Source: Brachynemurus nebulosus
Taxonomy: Eukaryota; Arthropoda; Insecta; Neuroptera; Myrmeleontidae
Assembly (NCBI GenBank): GCA_035578155.1
Contig: JAPWDM010000017.1
Location: 210,001 to 274,000, forward strand
Length of the DNA stretch: 64,000 bases
Direction of reading: 5' to 3'
Positions 45,571-60,450 of this stretch are shown here, piece after piece. Made by a program: the position numbers and the translations under genes. Below the pieces are notes generated by a model, which saw nothing but the letters and a program-made list of their open reading frames with translations, was not told the origin of the DNA and ran no database searches. Position 1 is the first letter of the stretch, and each line of letters opens with the position of its first letter.

Positions 45571-46630
45571 TTAATAAATCGATTGGTATTGAGTTTATAA
45601 TAAAAATCTTTTATCGCAACGTTAACTAATCATTAAGGTACTAGAATAAATACAATTTACTTCTATATCATTTTCCGTTATTTTTTTGTAGCCACCTACA
45701 TGTGCCTTCTATGTAAAGTTTTATGCTTCTAAACCCAACGGTTTGGGCTGTTTAGAGAGAAGACAACTTTAAGACATTTTCTGTAAATGTCTTAAAGTAT
45801 TTTGACTGTAATTTTGTCATTCATTCAATGTAACATTAAAGCCTAGTGTTGCTATAACTTAATATTATACGTATATTTTCTGTAATTTTACAAGATTGTG
45901 ATTTCCAATTTTCATTTCAGATCAATTCAATCACATATTCCAAAATTCTGTGCAAAATCAATTATTTACAGCACTTGACGCTGCTCACCCAATTACTCTA
46001 AAATAACTGTCTTCATATTTTATTAGCATGGCTAATTTCCGCACCGTAAGAACTTAGTATGGGTACCTATACCAGCAGTTTTAGAATTGCTTCTATTTTA
46101 GGACCTTCAAGGCACCAAGGCCCCGAGAAATTATTTCATCGTCACTTTCATCTTTCACAGAGATCTCAACAGTACTTGATTAAAAATTGTTAAATTTCTT
46201 CAGCTTTTTAATTTGCGCCCTATTTGGAGTAATTGATGGACAATGTGAGCACACGTCCATTTAAATTTGATATTCTGAAATTTTGTACCAAATCAGTTCC
46301 TTATGTGCGTCGCTTCGCTCGCTTGACAACTCTGAAGTATTATTCATATTTTCATATTTTCAAGTCATATTCATATTTTTAAAGCATACCTAATTTTCAT
46401 AAAATTTGATCAAAATCAGTCAAGTTGTTTAGTTAGAGTATATAGAGTTGTTTAATTCGATAGCGCTGGAGCATTCATTTCAATTTCACCTTGACTTCAA
46501 ATCAGATATTCTGAAATTCTTCACTATATTCGTATTTCAATAACATGTCTAATTTTCATTCCTTGAGATCTTATCGTAGATAGTACGACATTCATCCTGA
46601 CAATTAAAAGAGCACTGTAATTTGTGAGAT
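45571..46630. other. Unassigned AT-rich stretch
   Basis: No gene or mobile element recognised. Confidence 0.4.
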
Positions 46631-46674
46631 ATTTTGAGATCCCAGGGCTCTAGAGAATATTTCTGAATTCACAT

Positions 46675-46775
46675 TAATTTATTTCGGAATCTTAATAATA
46701 TCTGAGAAAAATTTCGGAATCCTAATAATATCTGAGATATTATTTCGGAATCTCAATAATATCTGAGATCCGTCT
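46675..46775 (+). repeat. Three ~34-bp tandem units
   Basis: TTTCGGAATCTTAATAATAT followed by CTGAGA recurs three times with small changes. Confidence 0.75.
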
Positions 46776-48132
<1,357 letters not shown>

Positions 48133-48182
48133 CATTGCTTCTTGTTTACGATATTAGAAAATATATTATGTATAGTCAGAAC

Positions 48183-48544
48183 CAGTGTTGCCAACTTAAC
48201 GGGTTTCCCGTTAGATTTGACGGGTCAGCGAGGTTGGCAACGGGAAAAAATTTTGTTTGACGGCTAACGGATTTTTCAGCGGGACAGCAAAAAAGTATGT
48301 TTTTTTGAAAGAGTAAATTTTTACTTGACGTAATTCTTTTAAATCCAGCTTGAAAACTACTTTGCCGTCGGTTGGCCGTAATGGTACACTACTGTTGAAT
48401 ATACAGAAAACTATCAATGTCTCTATTTATCTCATTCTCTCAATTTAGGGAAAAGTAACAACTCGAAAATCCCTACTTGACGGGTTTTGACGGGATTGTA
48501 GCGTTCTCTACAACGGGAGAAGAAATTTAATGTTGGTAACGCTG
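48183..48544. mobile_element. hAT MITE with perfect 8-bp target duplication
   Basis: GTCAGAAC at 48175-48182 and 48545-48552. Ends CAGTGTTGCCAAC and, on the complement, CAGCGTTACCAAC. Internal GACGGG motifs near both ends (CTTGACGGGTTTTGACGGG at the right). 362 bp, non-coding. Confidence 0.88.
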
Positions 48545-48552
48545 GTCAGAAC

Positions 48553-49471
48553 TACTCTTTTATTTATTCAGCATTTATGTTTCAAATATTTAAAAAAATA
48601 TCTTAAATCTTTTTGTTTAAAAACCGCCAATGCTATCATAACAAGAAACGTAAAGGGGAAGTTATTATCTTACATCTACAATACATGTATTTGTGTGTTA
48701 GGTGTGTGTATGTATTCGTATGCTGTCTACTAAAACACAATCCTGTATAATTTATTACGTATAGAATTTTTAAATCACACCATGACTTCAATAAGGGCAC
48801 GAATGCACTTTTGTTGTTTTGAGATATTGAAGAAAATAATTTGCTACTAAATTTAAAATCTTTGTAAAATCAAAACGAAGCTGATGCAAAAAATGATGAA
48901 ATTTCACTCGGTGATTAAGCAAATCGAACTTTTAATAGGAAATAGAGTAGATTCACAAAAGTTAACTAATTTCGAATTTATGAACGATGGTGTCCTTATT
49001 GCTCTAACCTTCAATACAAAACATCTCCAAAAAATACTATAAAAATGACACAAGTGTAAATATTACCTTATTGTATTATCAATCACTTTTAACTGAAAAT
49101 CAAAATTTGTTAATTTTATTGGAGTCATGTTACGTTAACATTATTAATAATAAAAATATAGACACTTAAAAAATAAACATTTATTCTTATTGTTCTTATT
49201 ATTACAAAAATGAAAACTTACATATATTATTTAAGTAACTATAGTTATAAATAATAATTTATTATTATTAGGTATTTTCATATAGGTAATTAAAAAAGAA
49301 AAAAACAAAAAGCATTTATAACATTATTAAGAAAAACGTAGGTAATAATTATTAATAAACATCTTCTTTCATAAAAAACGAAAACTTACATATTTTCATG
49401 CAACAAAAAAATATTACTTAAATATTTCCAAAAAAAAAGTTTTTGCTCTTCGTTTTAAGAAAGCAGTCTAC
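48553..49471. other. Unassigned AT-rich stretch
   Basis: No gene or element recognised. Confidence 0.4.
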
Positions 49472-50209
49472 TTAACTCTAGAATCATACGTTGGTCTACG
49501 AGTCAAGTTAATCGTACATCGGCGTCGTTTCGACGAATGGGCTTATTACGGGGAGTTTTAGAGTTTATTTGCAAAAAACATTTTTTTTACATAACAATAC
49601 TATAAAAGCGAACAAAATATTTAAAAAAATTGGATTTGGAAAAATTTCTTAATGTAAATATTTATTAATTTTTTTAATCTTTTTATCAAAGCATATTTTC
49701 ATTATAAAAATTAAAAAATATATAAATACATCAATTGTAATAATTAATTTATGAACTATTATGAATCAGTGGACATGTGTGACTTTACAAAATGTGAAAT
49801 TTCTCAGTCATAAATATTCCTATAGATATGTAGTTATTTCCCCATTAGGCACATTTATAAATTTTCTAAAATTTGTTAGTAATTTTTCGAATAAGATCTC
49901 AAAAAATAATAAAAATTAAAATATTTTCCACAAAATAAATTGTTAATCTTTTATTAAGTCATTCGAAACGCATTCTTTAGTTTTCGATTCAGTATATTCA
50001 AACTTCAGTATTATGTCGTCTCTATAAGTCAAACAGCTGTAATCATCTTTCACATTATCATAATCATTGAATAAATTAATTATAACACCCATATCTTTAA
50101 TAAATTTTAGAAAAATTAGGAAAACTTTTATATGTGGAGTACAAAATCTTTAAAAAAAATATAGGTTAATCATACATCGTCGTCCTTTTGATGCACACTA
50201 TTTCAGTAT

Positions 50210-50500
50210 TAAAATACCCCTGTCGCAGCATCTGCATAACATAGCGAATTTCCAATCATAAAAGTTACTTTTTTTCGAAAACCCGCTTACCTAGAATAAT
50301 GGTTCAAAATGTATTTTCTGTGATTTTCTTGGTTCTTTACCACAATGTAAAAAAAATTGGAAAAACTTTTAAATTTTGGCAAATTGTTTGCAAAAAACTC
50401 ATTTTTTTGAGGTTTTTGGAATTGGACGTGTCTGACTGGAGAACTCATACAAAATTTTTGGACTTCCAACGTTTTATTGTTTTATTATATTTGCATCCCA
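50210..50500 (-). repeat. A-family copy A5, 5' truncated
   Basis: Complement begins at the 3' tail: AAAATACCCCTGTCGCAGC, then CATAACATAGCGAATTTCC, and extends to the ACGTGTCTGACTGGAGAAC zone. It ends before the (TA)n tract, which is absent. Confidence 0.65.
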
Positions 50501-50669
50501 AACTGGTATCTATCCTATAAATATAACAAGTTTCATCCAAAATGAATTTCTCGGAAATATAGGCACTTAAATTTTCGAAATTTCTAAATTAATTTAAAAT
50601 AGAGTTAGTCTCCAGAAATTTTGTATTATGGTAAATTTAATTTAATAAATGACAAGTATATAAGTATAG

Positions 50670-51345
50670 TAATTATAAAGCATTCGCATAGAACAATAGT
50701 TTTAAGTATACATGCACATAAGCAAAATAATTTTTGAATTTTCCTGAAGGAAGGAAATATTTTCCCGTAATAAAAAGTATCCTAAATGTTGACGCAGGTA
50801 ATAAGTTATCACTACACCAGATTTCATAAAAATCCGTTCAATTGTTTTCGCGTAATATGTGCACATGCTCAAAAAGTTTTTTTATTTTCCTGTGGGAATG
50901 AGCCACTTTCCCGAAATAAAAAGTATCTGAGATGCTGACTCAGGTAATAAGTTATCACCACACCAAATTGCATCAAAATCCGTTCAATAGTTTTTGCGTA
51001 CTGTATGCACATGCTCAACATGGTTTTTCCATTTTCCCGTGGGAATGAGACCTTTTCTCGAAGTAGAAAGTAGAAAGTATCTTAGATGTTGATCCGGGTA
51101 ATAAGTTGTCAGCACACCAAATTTCATTAAAATCCATCCAGTAGTTTTTGTTTGATGCGTGAACAGACGAACAGACAGACAGACAGACAGACAGACAAAA
51201 ATTTTAAAAATCGCTGTTTTGATATCTACATCGATAACTATTTACAGTATCTACACAATTTTTAAAAAAAATATTCCCTATACAGAAACGGTCTCGTTAC
51301 ATTTGTATTATATCTATAGATTACCTATTAATGGCCCTTTATATA
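50670..51345 (+). repeat. P-type retroposon with ~150-bp tandem units, copy P1
   Basis: Three direct units start at about 50769, 50914 and 51069 (AATAAAAAGTATC), each with GGTAATAAGTTATCAC, CACCAAATT and AAATCCGTTCAATAGTTTTT. Then a CAGACAGACAGACAG tract (51173-51197) and a conserved tail (TTTTGATATCTACATCGATA, CGGTCTCGTTAC). The same order is seen at 62.3-62.8 kb. Non-coding; class uncertain (SINE-like or LINE 3'-end derived). Confidence 0.6.
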
Positions 51346-52470
51346 AAATATTAATTTTTTTTTCAAAATAAATCGCCCCCTGTTCTAGGAAATATATATT
51401 TTTTAAATTTTTATAAAATTTCTTATGAAAGTGTGCTTCTTAGACAATTTTATTTTCAAGAAAATGTATTAAAACATGAACACTTAAATGTTGGCAATTT
51501 CTGTATTGTGGCGCTATCAGTTGTTCGCGTTAGTTAACTACTTTATTTAAAAGTTCGAATAAAATTCCAGTCATTTTAATTTTTAATTGTTCAGGAACTT
51601 CAGTATCATAGAAGCAAGCAAAATAATATTACAATTTATTTATGTAGATACATATATGATGGAAAGTTAAAAAAAGAAAATGTTTTTTTGGAAGTTCGTG
51701 TTTAAGGTAAAATCGAAAAAACTTGGAAAATTTAATTAGTAATTAATTTTTTAAAAATATTTTTAGGTTTGGTTGTAAATGAATCTACTGTTAATCTTTT
51801 AATATGATACTGAACTATTCATTATTTAAAATGAAAAATTGTGTACTTATTAGATGATGAAAATAAAAAATTAGTAGTTTGAAAAACCGGAACAAATCGA
51901 AGTCAAAAGCCTGTCGGGACACCGGAGCTAGAACCGTGACAAATCCGGGAAAACCAAGACGTATGGACACTCTACACGGATTGTGAATGTTATAAACTTT
52001 AAGTTTTGATTTTTAAGCATATTATGAGTGAAATTGAAAATTAACAACGTGTGAAATTTGACATTTTAGTTAAAGTGCATATAAAATATAATACCTACAT
52101 GTTTTTATAAAAATGCAAATATAAATAAATGTTTTCTGTTTTTTTTTTTTTTTTTTTATTTTGTTATTAATTATTTGGCTTTTTTAATAATTTAGAATTT
52201 TTCTGTCAAATGAATAAATTCTGAAAATATGAATTTATGACATAATTTCAGTAAAAGTGAAAATGAAATTTTTCACCCACACTTTTGTAGTGCCAATGTA
52301 CAACATCACTGGATCCCAATTTTCAAATGGATAGATAATTTCAAACAATCACCCGCTAGTTAATTATCGCTAGATTTGATGCTAGAAAATTGAGAAAAAA
52401 CAGGTCATATAGATTTTTTTTTATTTAGATTTTATTTATAATGATTGAATTACAAAATTCAAAAGGATGT
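51346..52470. other. Unassigned AT-rich stretch
   Basis: No gene recognised; a T-run at 52139-52158. Confidence 0.4.
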
Positions 52471-52855
52471 TAAAAAATGTGTGTATTCATTATGAGCTTT
52501 TGCCTGTAGTAAATCCAGCTGCTCAAAATCGGTTCCAATATATCAGTTGGTCAGGACGGCATTTGTACATAATTTTAATATTTTCTTTAAGAAATAGTAT
52601 TTTTTTTTTAAATACTTGTTTGATTTTTTCAAGGCGAGTACTTTTTACGATGTGTGTTTACCAAATTCTACAAAATAATTAAAAAAAAAACATTGTAACC
52701 CTACTATTTTGAAATTTTCAAAAAAATATCATGAAAATTACCTCATATATGCTTTTTCTGAGTTAATTGTTGAAAAATATTCTATTTTCCGAGATTTTTA
52801 AGGTAAAACGAGCAGATGTATGGTTTTTGTTAAACAAATTTCAGATCTTTAATAC
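52471..52855 (+). repeat. M-family repeat, copy 2
   Basis: Uninterrupted version of 27600-28304: TTCATTATGAGCTTTTGCC, TTTCTTTAAGAAATAGTA, AAGGCGAGTAC, TTCTACAAAATAATT, GGTAAAACGAGCAGATGTATG. It shows that the 288-bp H element is an insertion in copy 1. Confidence 0.6.
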
Positions 52856-53274
52856 ATTTTTGCCTTAAAATATTTAATATTTTCAAAAATGTATGATACA
52901 ACTTGTCAAAATTTAAAATTATTTGTTTTGTTGTCAAAAGAAAAAAAAAACTGAATGTGCAAATTTATTTACCACTAAAATGATGGGTTTATACATATAA
53001 TTATAACGTAGTATTGTCATTTGGATAGAAAATTACGTAAAAATATTATTGTTTGAATATGATTTAACGTAATTTTTATGCGATTGTAGCAAGCTCTTAT
53101 TAATTTTAGGAAGGTGTAAACATCATCTAAATTCTGATCATATCACATAAAAAACTGCGCCGTGATTTTTTATCTAAAAAAAAATGGAATAGAGATACAT
53201 TATAAAAACATTTAACTGACAAAGAAAAAGAATATAGCCGAATCGTTAAATTGGATTAAAAAAATCATGACATG
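52856..53274. other. Unassigned AT-rich stretch
   Basis: Nothing recognised. Confidence 0.4.
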
Positions 53275-53876
<602 letters not shown>

Positions 53877-54034
53877 GTAGCTATAAACAAAATTTATATG
53901 TCTTATGTGTTATAATAACAAATAAATTAGATAACAGAAGTTTCACAGCGAGCAGGTACCGACAAGTCACAATATTGGAGCAGGTAGAGAAGTTCGTTCG
54001 TCGTTTTGACGAGTACGTATGATTCTAGGGTTAA

Positions 54035-55339
54035 TTATCTTTACATTTTAAATTTTCATAATAATTATGATATACTTTTGGTATTGTTTGCATAAATCTA
54101 AAAAATCATTTTTTTAGCTGCTGAAATACAGGGTGAGGTGTCACAGGCTTTATGTAACTCATCAACACCAGATTTATCTTTTCGTCTATTTTTGGACAAC
54201 TCGATTACCCCTAAAATCTTCTTTGAAATTATATTTGAAATATAATTGATAAGGACATGCTTTTCTAAAAGTGATTACTTTAATTTCCGTCCATTTAACT
54301 TTATTTCCAGCATTGTCGATATTAAAATTATAATTTTCGGGTTTGAAATAAAAAAAATCCTCCGTGCATAACTCATTAACAATATGGCTTTCCTTCTTTT
54401 TTAGAAGTCTTTTATTATTATTAAAAGCAGTCTTATTTTATTAAAAAGTAAACTGCATTCATACTTCATTAACCGATAAAATGATAAATAATAAATTTGG
54501 AGAGACGGTCCACCCACACTGTCAACTTCCCATTGGATGCCCTTAAAGACTATTGCACATGAATAACATTTTTTTAATTCAGGGGACTCCTCTTCTGGGC
54601 TCCCGATAGAGGCTTTGCCCCTTGCACCACACGGGGGGCTTCGCCTTCTGCACCTAAGGGTGGGGGCTCCACCCTTATCAAACAAATGATAACATCATTT
54701 GTTCTCAAGATACGCGAGACAGTTTCAGACAAAAGTTTCTTATTTCGTTTTTCTTTTCTTTTTTTTTCTTTTTTTTTAAATTTTATAATACCTAATTTAC
54801 TGGCGTTTTTAACATCAAGGAAGGTTCTTAGGCCATTATATAATAAAGACATGGTAAAAAATCCATATAATCCATGTTATGTTAATGAAGTTAATTCCGT
54901 CTTTATATCACAAAAAACAACCGCTAATCCGCATTTGCTAAAAACTTTATCCGGTCTTCATTTTTTGATTATACATCTAATGAAATTAGTTCGAAGTTAA
55001 TATCATCATTTGTTCTCGAGATATGCGAGACGAAAAAAAATTCACGAACGAATGAACAAACTAACGAACGCACACACAGACATCACGCTAAAAACGATGG
55101 ATTCGGATTCTAGTGACCTTGAAACGTGGAGATATGTCCAAATTAGCGATTCGTAAAATCGGACCCATTATAATAACTTCCAACGGGAAGTTAATAAATA
55201 TGGGAATGAAAATAAATGATGTGACTGCTACAAATATCCTTATATTATGTAATCTAATAATACACACATACATACACGTCGCACACCTCCTACACTGCTT
55301 TCTGGGTACATTGTTAATACAACAATGGGTATATTGTTA
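54035..55339. other. Unassigned, with a GC-richer repeat-like patch
   Basis: 54575-54680 is GC-richer (GGGCTCCCGATAGAGGC, GGGGGCTTCGCC). ATCATTTGTTCTCAAGATAC (54698) recurs as ATCATTTGTTCTCGAGATAT (55003), each followed by GCGAGAC, a direct repeat about 305 bp apart. Probably an old retroposon with internal duplication. Small frames here have no known motifs. Confidence 0.35.
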
Positions 55340-55485
55340 ATACAATGCAGTGTGCGTTCGACGACGGACGGGGACTGACTAATGCCTTAAGCTGTGACAC
55401 GGCTCCAAATGACTCCAAGCCAATTACACTTTTTTGATATTAGTTGGCTTCTAGTGTTCTATGTGATTGTATGTGGTACTGTGTT
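55340..55485 (+). repeat. H-family repeat, copy 3 (right part)
   Basis: GCCTTAAGCTGTGACACGG, CCAAATGACTCCAAGC, ACACTTTTTTGATATTAGTT and TTGGCTTCTAGTGTTCTAT agree with the right halves of the other H copies. Confidence 0.6.
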
Positions 55486-56928
55486 ACGTCACCCATTGAT
55501 TACAGTGGGCATAGTTGGGCAGACTTTCTAGTTTGTCCTGTAAATGCATTTTCCTTTGCATTTACATAATAACAATTAAAATTTGTAAATGAATATAGAT
55601 TTTTAAATTACAGTTTATTTTCATTTTTTAACCCCTCATACTTGTTTTTACACTACTGGAGAACATTCAATTTTTTGACATAATGATTTATTACTACTCT
55701 ATAATTCCTCGCTTTGTTTATGACAAACATCTCTTATTGACGTAATAGACATACGGGTCATTCTTTTTAAAACCAACCAAACATATAGCACGGTGCAATT
55801 AAACCCAAACCTCAACATCCAAAGTAACAGTTTCACTCCAACTCCAAATTGTTCTATACCGTCCACATATTGTTTGGCCAAAAGTCACACCATTTTGAGC
55901 GTCGGGTTTGGAAGGGAGGAGGGTAGAAATAGGCAAATTAACGGTTTTTGTCAGTTTTTAGGATTTCGTGGAAACAATCTTACTACGAAATCATTATAAT
56001 TTACCGGTTTCTGTCATCGAAGTGTGGTCAACCCACACTTTACGAACATTTGTATTTGAATAAGACGCCCATATTTGTTTTTGAATTGAGGTACAGTTTT
56101 TTTCAATACAAATTAACAAATTTAAAAAGCAACACTTAAAAAAATTGCTAATTATTCAATAACTGAACGAACTGTCATCAATTTAGTCATCAAAATTGCT
56201 AATTATTCAATAACTTACTTAATAAACAAAAAAAACGCTACTACTACAAAACAAGGTTATGTCGAAATTTTATTTCTACTATTAACTACTATTATAAAAA
56301 GGAAAATATATCATAATATATCCATAAAATATAATATAATTTAAATTAAAAAAATTAATAAAAGATAAAAAATAATTAAAATACAAGAAAAAAAGTGAAA
56401 GATGGCAATAAAATGATGAATGTTTATAAAATTCATTTTTTAAATTCCACAAAATATGTAACCGGAAATGAAAATTGTGTACCATAAATAATACCTCCTC
56501 TTATTAGTAATCAATTTCGTCGATAGAGTACCCATTATCACAATAATGTACACCTACCAACTTATATAAAAATATACATATTTCCGTTGGTTCCGTTCTC
56601 AGCTATTCCATTCCACTTCACTTTAATTCACTTTTCAAGAATCGCTACCCTGGTTTTATTATACATGGAAAATATCTTTTTACATAATTCTAGGTAATAT
56701 TTCCAAAAAAATTTCGTCATTTTGATGACGGAAATCACAAATCCATCTAAATCTTTTCCACTAAATTTACAGAAAATCATTTATACACATATTCAAAATC
56801 CAAATTCGATAATGTAATTACAACGGTCACTGTTTGTTAGATTTTATAATTACATTAATATTATAGCTTTGATTTAACATTATATTAATTTGTAAGTAGT
56901 AATACATATATTTGAGGTATGCATGACT
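55486..56928. other. Unassigned AT-rich stretch
   Basis: No gene or element recognised. Confidence 0.4.
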
Positions 56929-56936
56929 GCATATAG

Positions 56937-58513
56937 CAGGGCTGGCCACTAACTTTACCTTTGGGAGTCGCAAACCCATGAAGCTGATTCGGAGCGAGCC
57001 AAGCAATTCTGAGATTGATGGTTCACACAATGAACACACTTTTTACATTTTTATGAAACTAAGAATATTTATGACATGAGAATGAAAAATTTATGTAACA
57101 TATAAACATACTTTGTTTTAGTTAGTACATGTACCTAGGTACCTAAAACTTAATTTTGAGATGTACTTTTTCTTGTGTTCATTTTAACCGCGAGCTGTTT
57201 TTAAATCTGGCTTATAACTGGTGAGCGCAGTTCGCACGAGTTCAGTTAAATGTTAATCAATTAGTTCAGATCGATGCTTGGATTTAATAAGCTTCATTGT
57301 TGAATACAAAGACTCATAGGCATAAGTAGTTCCAAAAATTGAAATAAGTCTCTTAGCACATTCTTTTGCTAGTGGATATTTCTCTGCTGGAACGTTTTCC
57401 CAAAATCAACAGTGGAACCGCCAATTTTTTTCAGTCCTTTTAACGCTTCGTCTTCTTGCAGTTCAAGTATTTCTAACTCTATTGCTGCTATATACTTTGT
57501 TATTGGATATGAAAGGGGACAGCCGTCACTTACAACAGCAACGACAAAAGGGTTGTCAAGGAAGGAAGGAGAAGGTTTCAGTTTTCTCAAATCAGTGAAT
57601 CTGTCATTGATTTTTTCAGCAAGACCGATCAATTTACACAAATAACCTTTTGCCTCAATTTGTTATGAAAGCTAAATACACTCTGTGCTAAATCATAAAT
57701 AAGCTTCTCCCTGCCTTATAGTGACATGTTCAGCTGCTACAAATACTGAACATCATCTCTAAAAAAACTTAAATCTAACAACCACTGTAGGTCACCTGTA
57801 GTTCAGGGAAACATTTTCCCTCTTCTTGCATAAATTGTTTAATGGGTTCAAGCAACTGAAAAAATCTGCCAAGAATACTAAGATACATCATCAGGAAGGT
57901 CGTCATTATCCAGCTCTTCTATGAAGGATTTGAATTGTCTGTGTGTTTTAGCACTTGAACGAATGTAGTTTACAATTTTAAAAACTACTGGCATAACTTG
58001 TGGGTATTGGAAATATTTTGCTGCTAGGTGTTCTCTGTAAACGATACAGTGTACACGTATAAAAGGAGGGTATGATTTGTTAACATTTAATAGCCCAATA
58101 AAACCTTGTTTGTTCCTTGTCATTGACGGTGCACCGTCGGTAGCAATGCTGCCCGTATTCTCGATAGGCACTAATTTTTTTTTTAAAACATCAACCAGGG
58201 CTTCTTTAATGTCATAACCACAAGTAGTATCCTTCAATGCAACTAGGTCTAAGATCTCTTCTATGATTTCAAAGTTTTTTGATACATATCTCACAAATAT
58301 TGCTAACTGTGTTTTACCTTTAAAATCGGTAGACTCGTCCAAGGCTAGGCTCGTTAAAAAAGATCGTTATTTGATTTTTTTGCGAGAAATTTTAGATTTT
58401 TTTCTTATTTCAAATAGACCTATCAAAACAAATTTTCGAGAATCATTAAAGAGCCGCACAAGATCGATTCGCGAGCCGCAAGCGGCTCGCGAGCCACGTT
58501 ATGGCCACCCCTG
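56937..58513 (-). mobile_element. hAT element with decayed transposase and perfect 8-bp target duplication
   Basis: GCATATAG at 56929-56936 and 58514-58521. Ends CAGGGCTGGCCA and, on the complement, CAGGGGTGGCCA. The right end carries GAGCCGCTTGCGGCTCGCG-type subterminal palindromes. The transposase relic runs on the minus strand; the 5' part, with the BED finger, is missing. 1,577 bp. Confidence 0.9.
57190..58378 (-). pseudogene. hAT transposase (ZBED5/GTF2IRD2-like group), broken
   Basis: Minus-strand reading: SFLTSLALDESTDFKGKTQL, IATDGAPSMTRNKQGFIGLL, VHCIVYREHLAAKYF (C-x-x-x-x-H zone) and IVNYIRSSAKTHRQFKSFIE are open from 58342 to 57878. Then several stops and frameshifts (57877-57645), a middle segment LAEKINDRFTDLRKLKPSP, and after another shift ENVPAEKYPLAKECAKRLIS, YAYESLYSTMKLIKSKHRSE, the C-terminal dimerisation motif, then a stop and LTELVRTALTSYKPD. 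The order and spacing match full hAT transposases, but stops, shifts and the lost N-terminus rule out function. Confidence 0.88.
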
Positions 58514-58521
58514 GCATATAG

Positions 58522-59029
58522 TATAGAAACAAATTCACCGAACATGCCCAAAATATAAAGAGAAATTTTTTCTAAAATCATTGTGATGTTTATATAATGT
58601 TTCTAATTCTGGACTAATAGAAAAGTGTGTAGATACCTTATGGACGTCTAATATTGAAGCTTTCCAAGGGTGAAGAAAGGGTTACAAATATTATCCCAGT
58701 GGTGATTAAATTTTGTATAGTAGAAAAATTAAAATTAATACTATGCTAAGCTGTGTTTCTGTACAGTCGTGTACAAAATACAGAATTTCACACAGTTGTA
58801 CGTAAAACATAGCTTACTATATTATATTGTAAATCAGCAGCTTCGTAGTAGTCCTAGATAAAATTGTTTATTAGTTTCTATAGCAACAAATAAACAATTT
58901 ATTTATGTTGGTATACTAATTGTACTATTATCTTTCAAATCGGAAAAGGGTATCTCTCAACTTAACTTCTTATTAAATTAAAATTGCTTTTCCTTCTTCT
59001 TCTTCTTCTCCTTCATACTGTAGGCCAAT
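58522..59029. other. Unassigned AT-rich stretch
   Basis: Contains a short CTT/CTTCTT tract at 58990-59010; nothing else recognised. Confidence 0.4.
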
Positions 59030-59310
59030 TTTTGCCTGTTGATAACCATTAATTACAATGAATCCCTCCATCGTTTCTTTGGTGTTCCGACATCTCTTTT
59101 TCCATGCGATGACTAATTTCTTGCAATGCTCACGATTCTAGATCGAACCTTTCTGCTTATATGATCGTCCCATTTCTTTCATCTTTCAAGTACCCAAGTG
59201 CAGACCGGTTGAATATCTAGAATCTTTCTTATGTCAGTGTTTTTTACCCTGTCTCTCAGCGTTTTCCCCGAAATTCTTCTCAGTATTCTCATTTCGGTAA
59301 TCTCAGTTAT

Positions 59311-59590
59311 AAAAAAAAATTCGCTTATAGCATTTTCGACGTGAAATTTCACGCTCTTTCAGAATCCAAAATAAAAAGTAGGTCATTCCATTTGAAAAAT
59401 ACGACTTGACCTCAAAATTACCTTGAAAATGAAATTCAAGGTCAAATCTAAGGTCACCATTTATTGTCCCCCTTTGTACCTAACAACTTTTGTAAAGGTT
59501 ATTTTTTGATAGGTGGCGCCTTTGGCGAGATATTTAGATGCAAAGATTAAAATGGCTCACCCTGTATATATGTGGTATAGGAATCAGTGT
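59311..59590. other. Sequence replacing the catalytic part of the LINE
   Basis: Contains CACCCTGTATATATG near 59560 and AAGGTCAAATCTAAGGTCAC. On the complement ACAGGGTGAGCCATTTTAAT looks like a common MITE or satellite start. No clear partner end. Confidence 0.35.
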
Positions 59591-60005
59591 TAAGAACTTA
59601 ATTCGATCAAAAGCGTTTTCCAAATCAACGAAACATATGAATGCTGTTTTTCTAAATTCTAAAGATTTTTATACGATCTGACGGATTGTGTATATAACAT
59701 CTGTAGTAGATCTCCCCTTTCTGAAGCCCATTTGTTCGTCAGATAGATAAATAATTTCATCCAGCTTTTGGGCAGTTATTTTTGTTATCAATTTTAAAGT
59801 AGAGTCTAGCAGAGATGCCTCTGTAGTTCTCCGGTTTCATTTTATCACCCTTCTTGAAGACAGGAATCAGTATGCTTTTCCGCCATTTTTCAGGTATTTT
59901 CTTTCTTTCGAAGATTATTGTTAGGAGTTTAGTAATTCCCTTGAGTAGTGATTTTCCTCCGAACTTAAGTAAATCATCTGTGATTTCATTAGTACACCTG
60001 GCGAC

Positions 60006-60450
60006 CAGTGTTCCCTCTAATTTCTTGTGACCTGTGTGCGCACTTTTTTAAGTGTGTGCAGTTTTTTCAAAAATAAAAAAAAAATTGCCCGGCACAATGA
60101 AAAAACAAAAAAAAACTAACTAAAATCAGGTCAAATCATTAGTTCGTGAAGACAGAATTTCGCTGATTACTGTGAATTCCCCTTTTCATTCAAACGAAAA
60201 ATAAAAATATTTATGCTGCCATCTATATCTATACACAAATACTATAGTTGGGTTTATTTAAATCTAAAACTATATATATATATTTGATTCAATTTCTTTC
60301 ATTTAATTTTTCTTTATATGGATTTCATATGCAGGTGCAATTTTATTTTCTACACGAAAAAAAAATTGTGTGCGCGCGAGTATTTTCCATGTGCGCTATG
60401 TTTTAAATTTATATGCGCGCGCACACGCGCACAGCTTAGAGGGAACACTG
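60006..60450. mobile_element. hAT MITE inserted in the LINE, perfect 8-bp target duplication
   Basis: CTGGCGAC at 59998-60005 and 60451-60458. Perfect 15-bp ends CAGTGTTCCCTCTAA. Both ends are followed by alternating GTGTGCGC / GCGCGCGCACACGCGC sequence. 445 bp. The opposing frames spanning its edge are partly LINE and partly MITE. Confidence 0.92.

Noticed and set aside
54401..54852. Two overlapping minus-strand frames of 92-94 codons
   Set aside because: Composition follows a GC-richer repeat patch and low-complexity A/T runs; no motif recognised and the frames are mutually exclusive.
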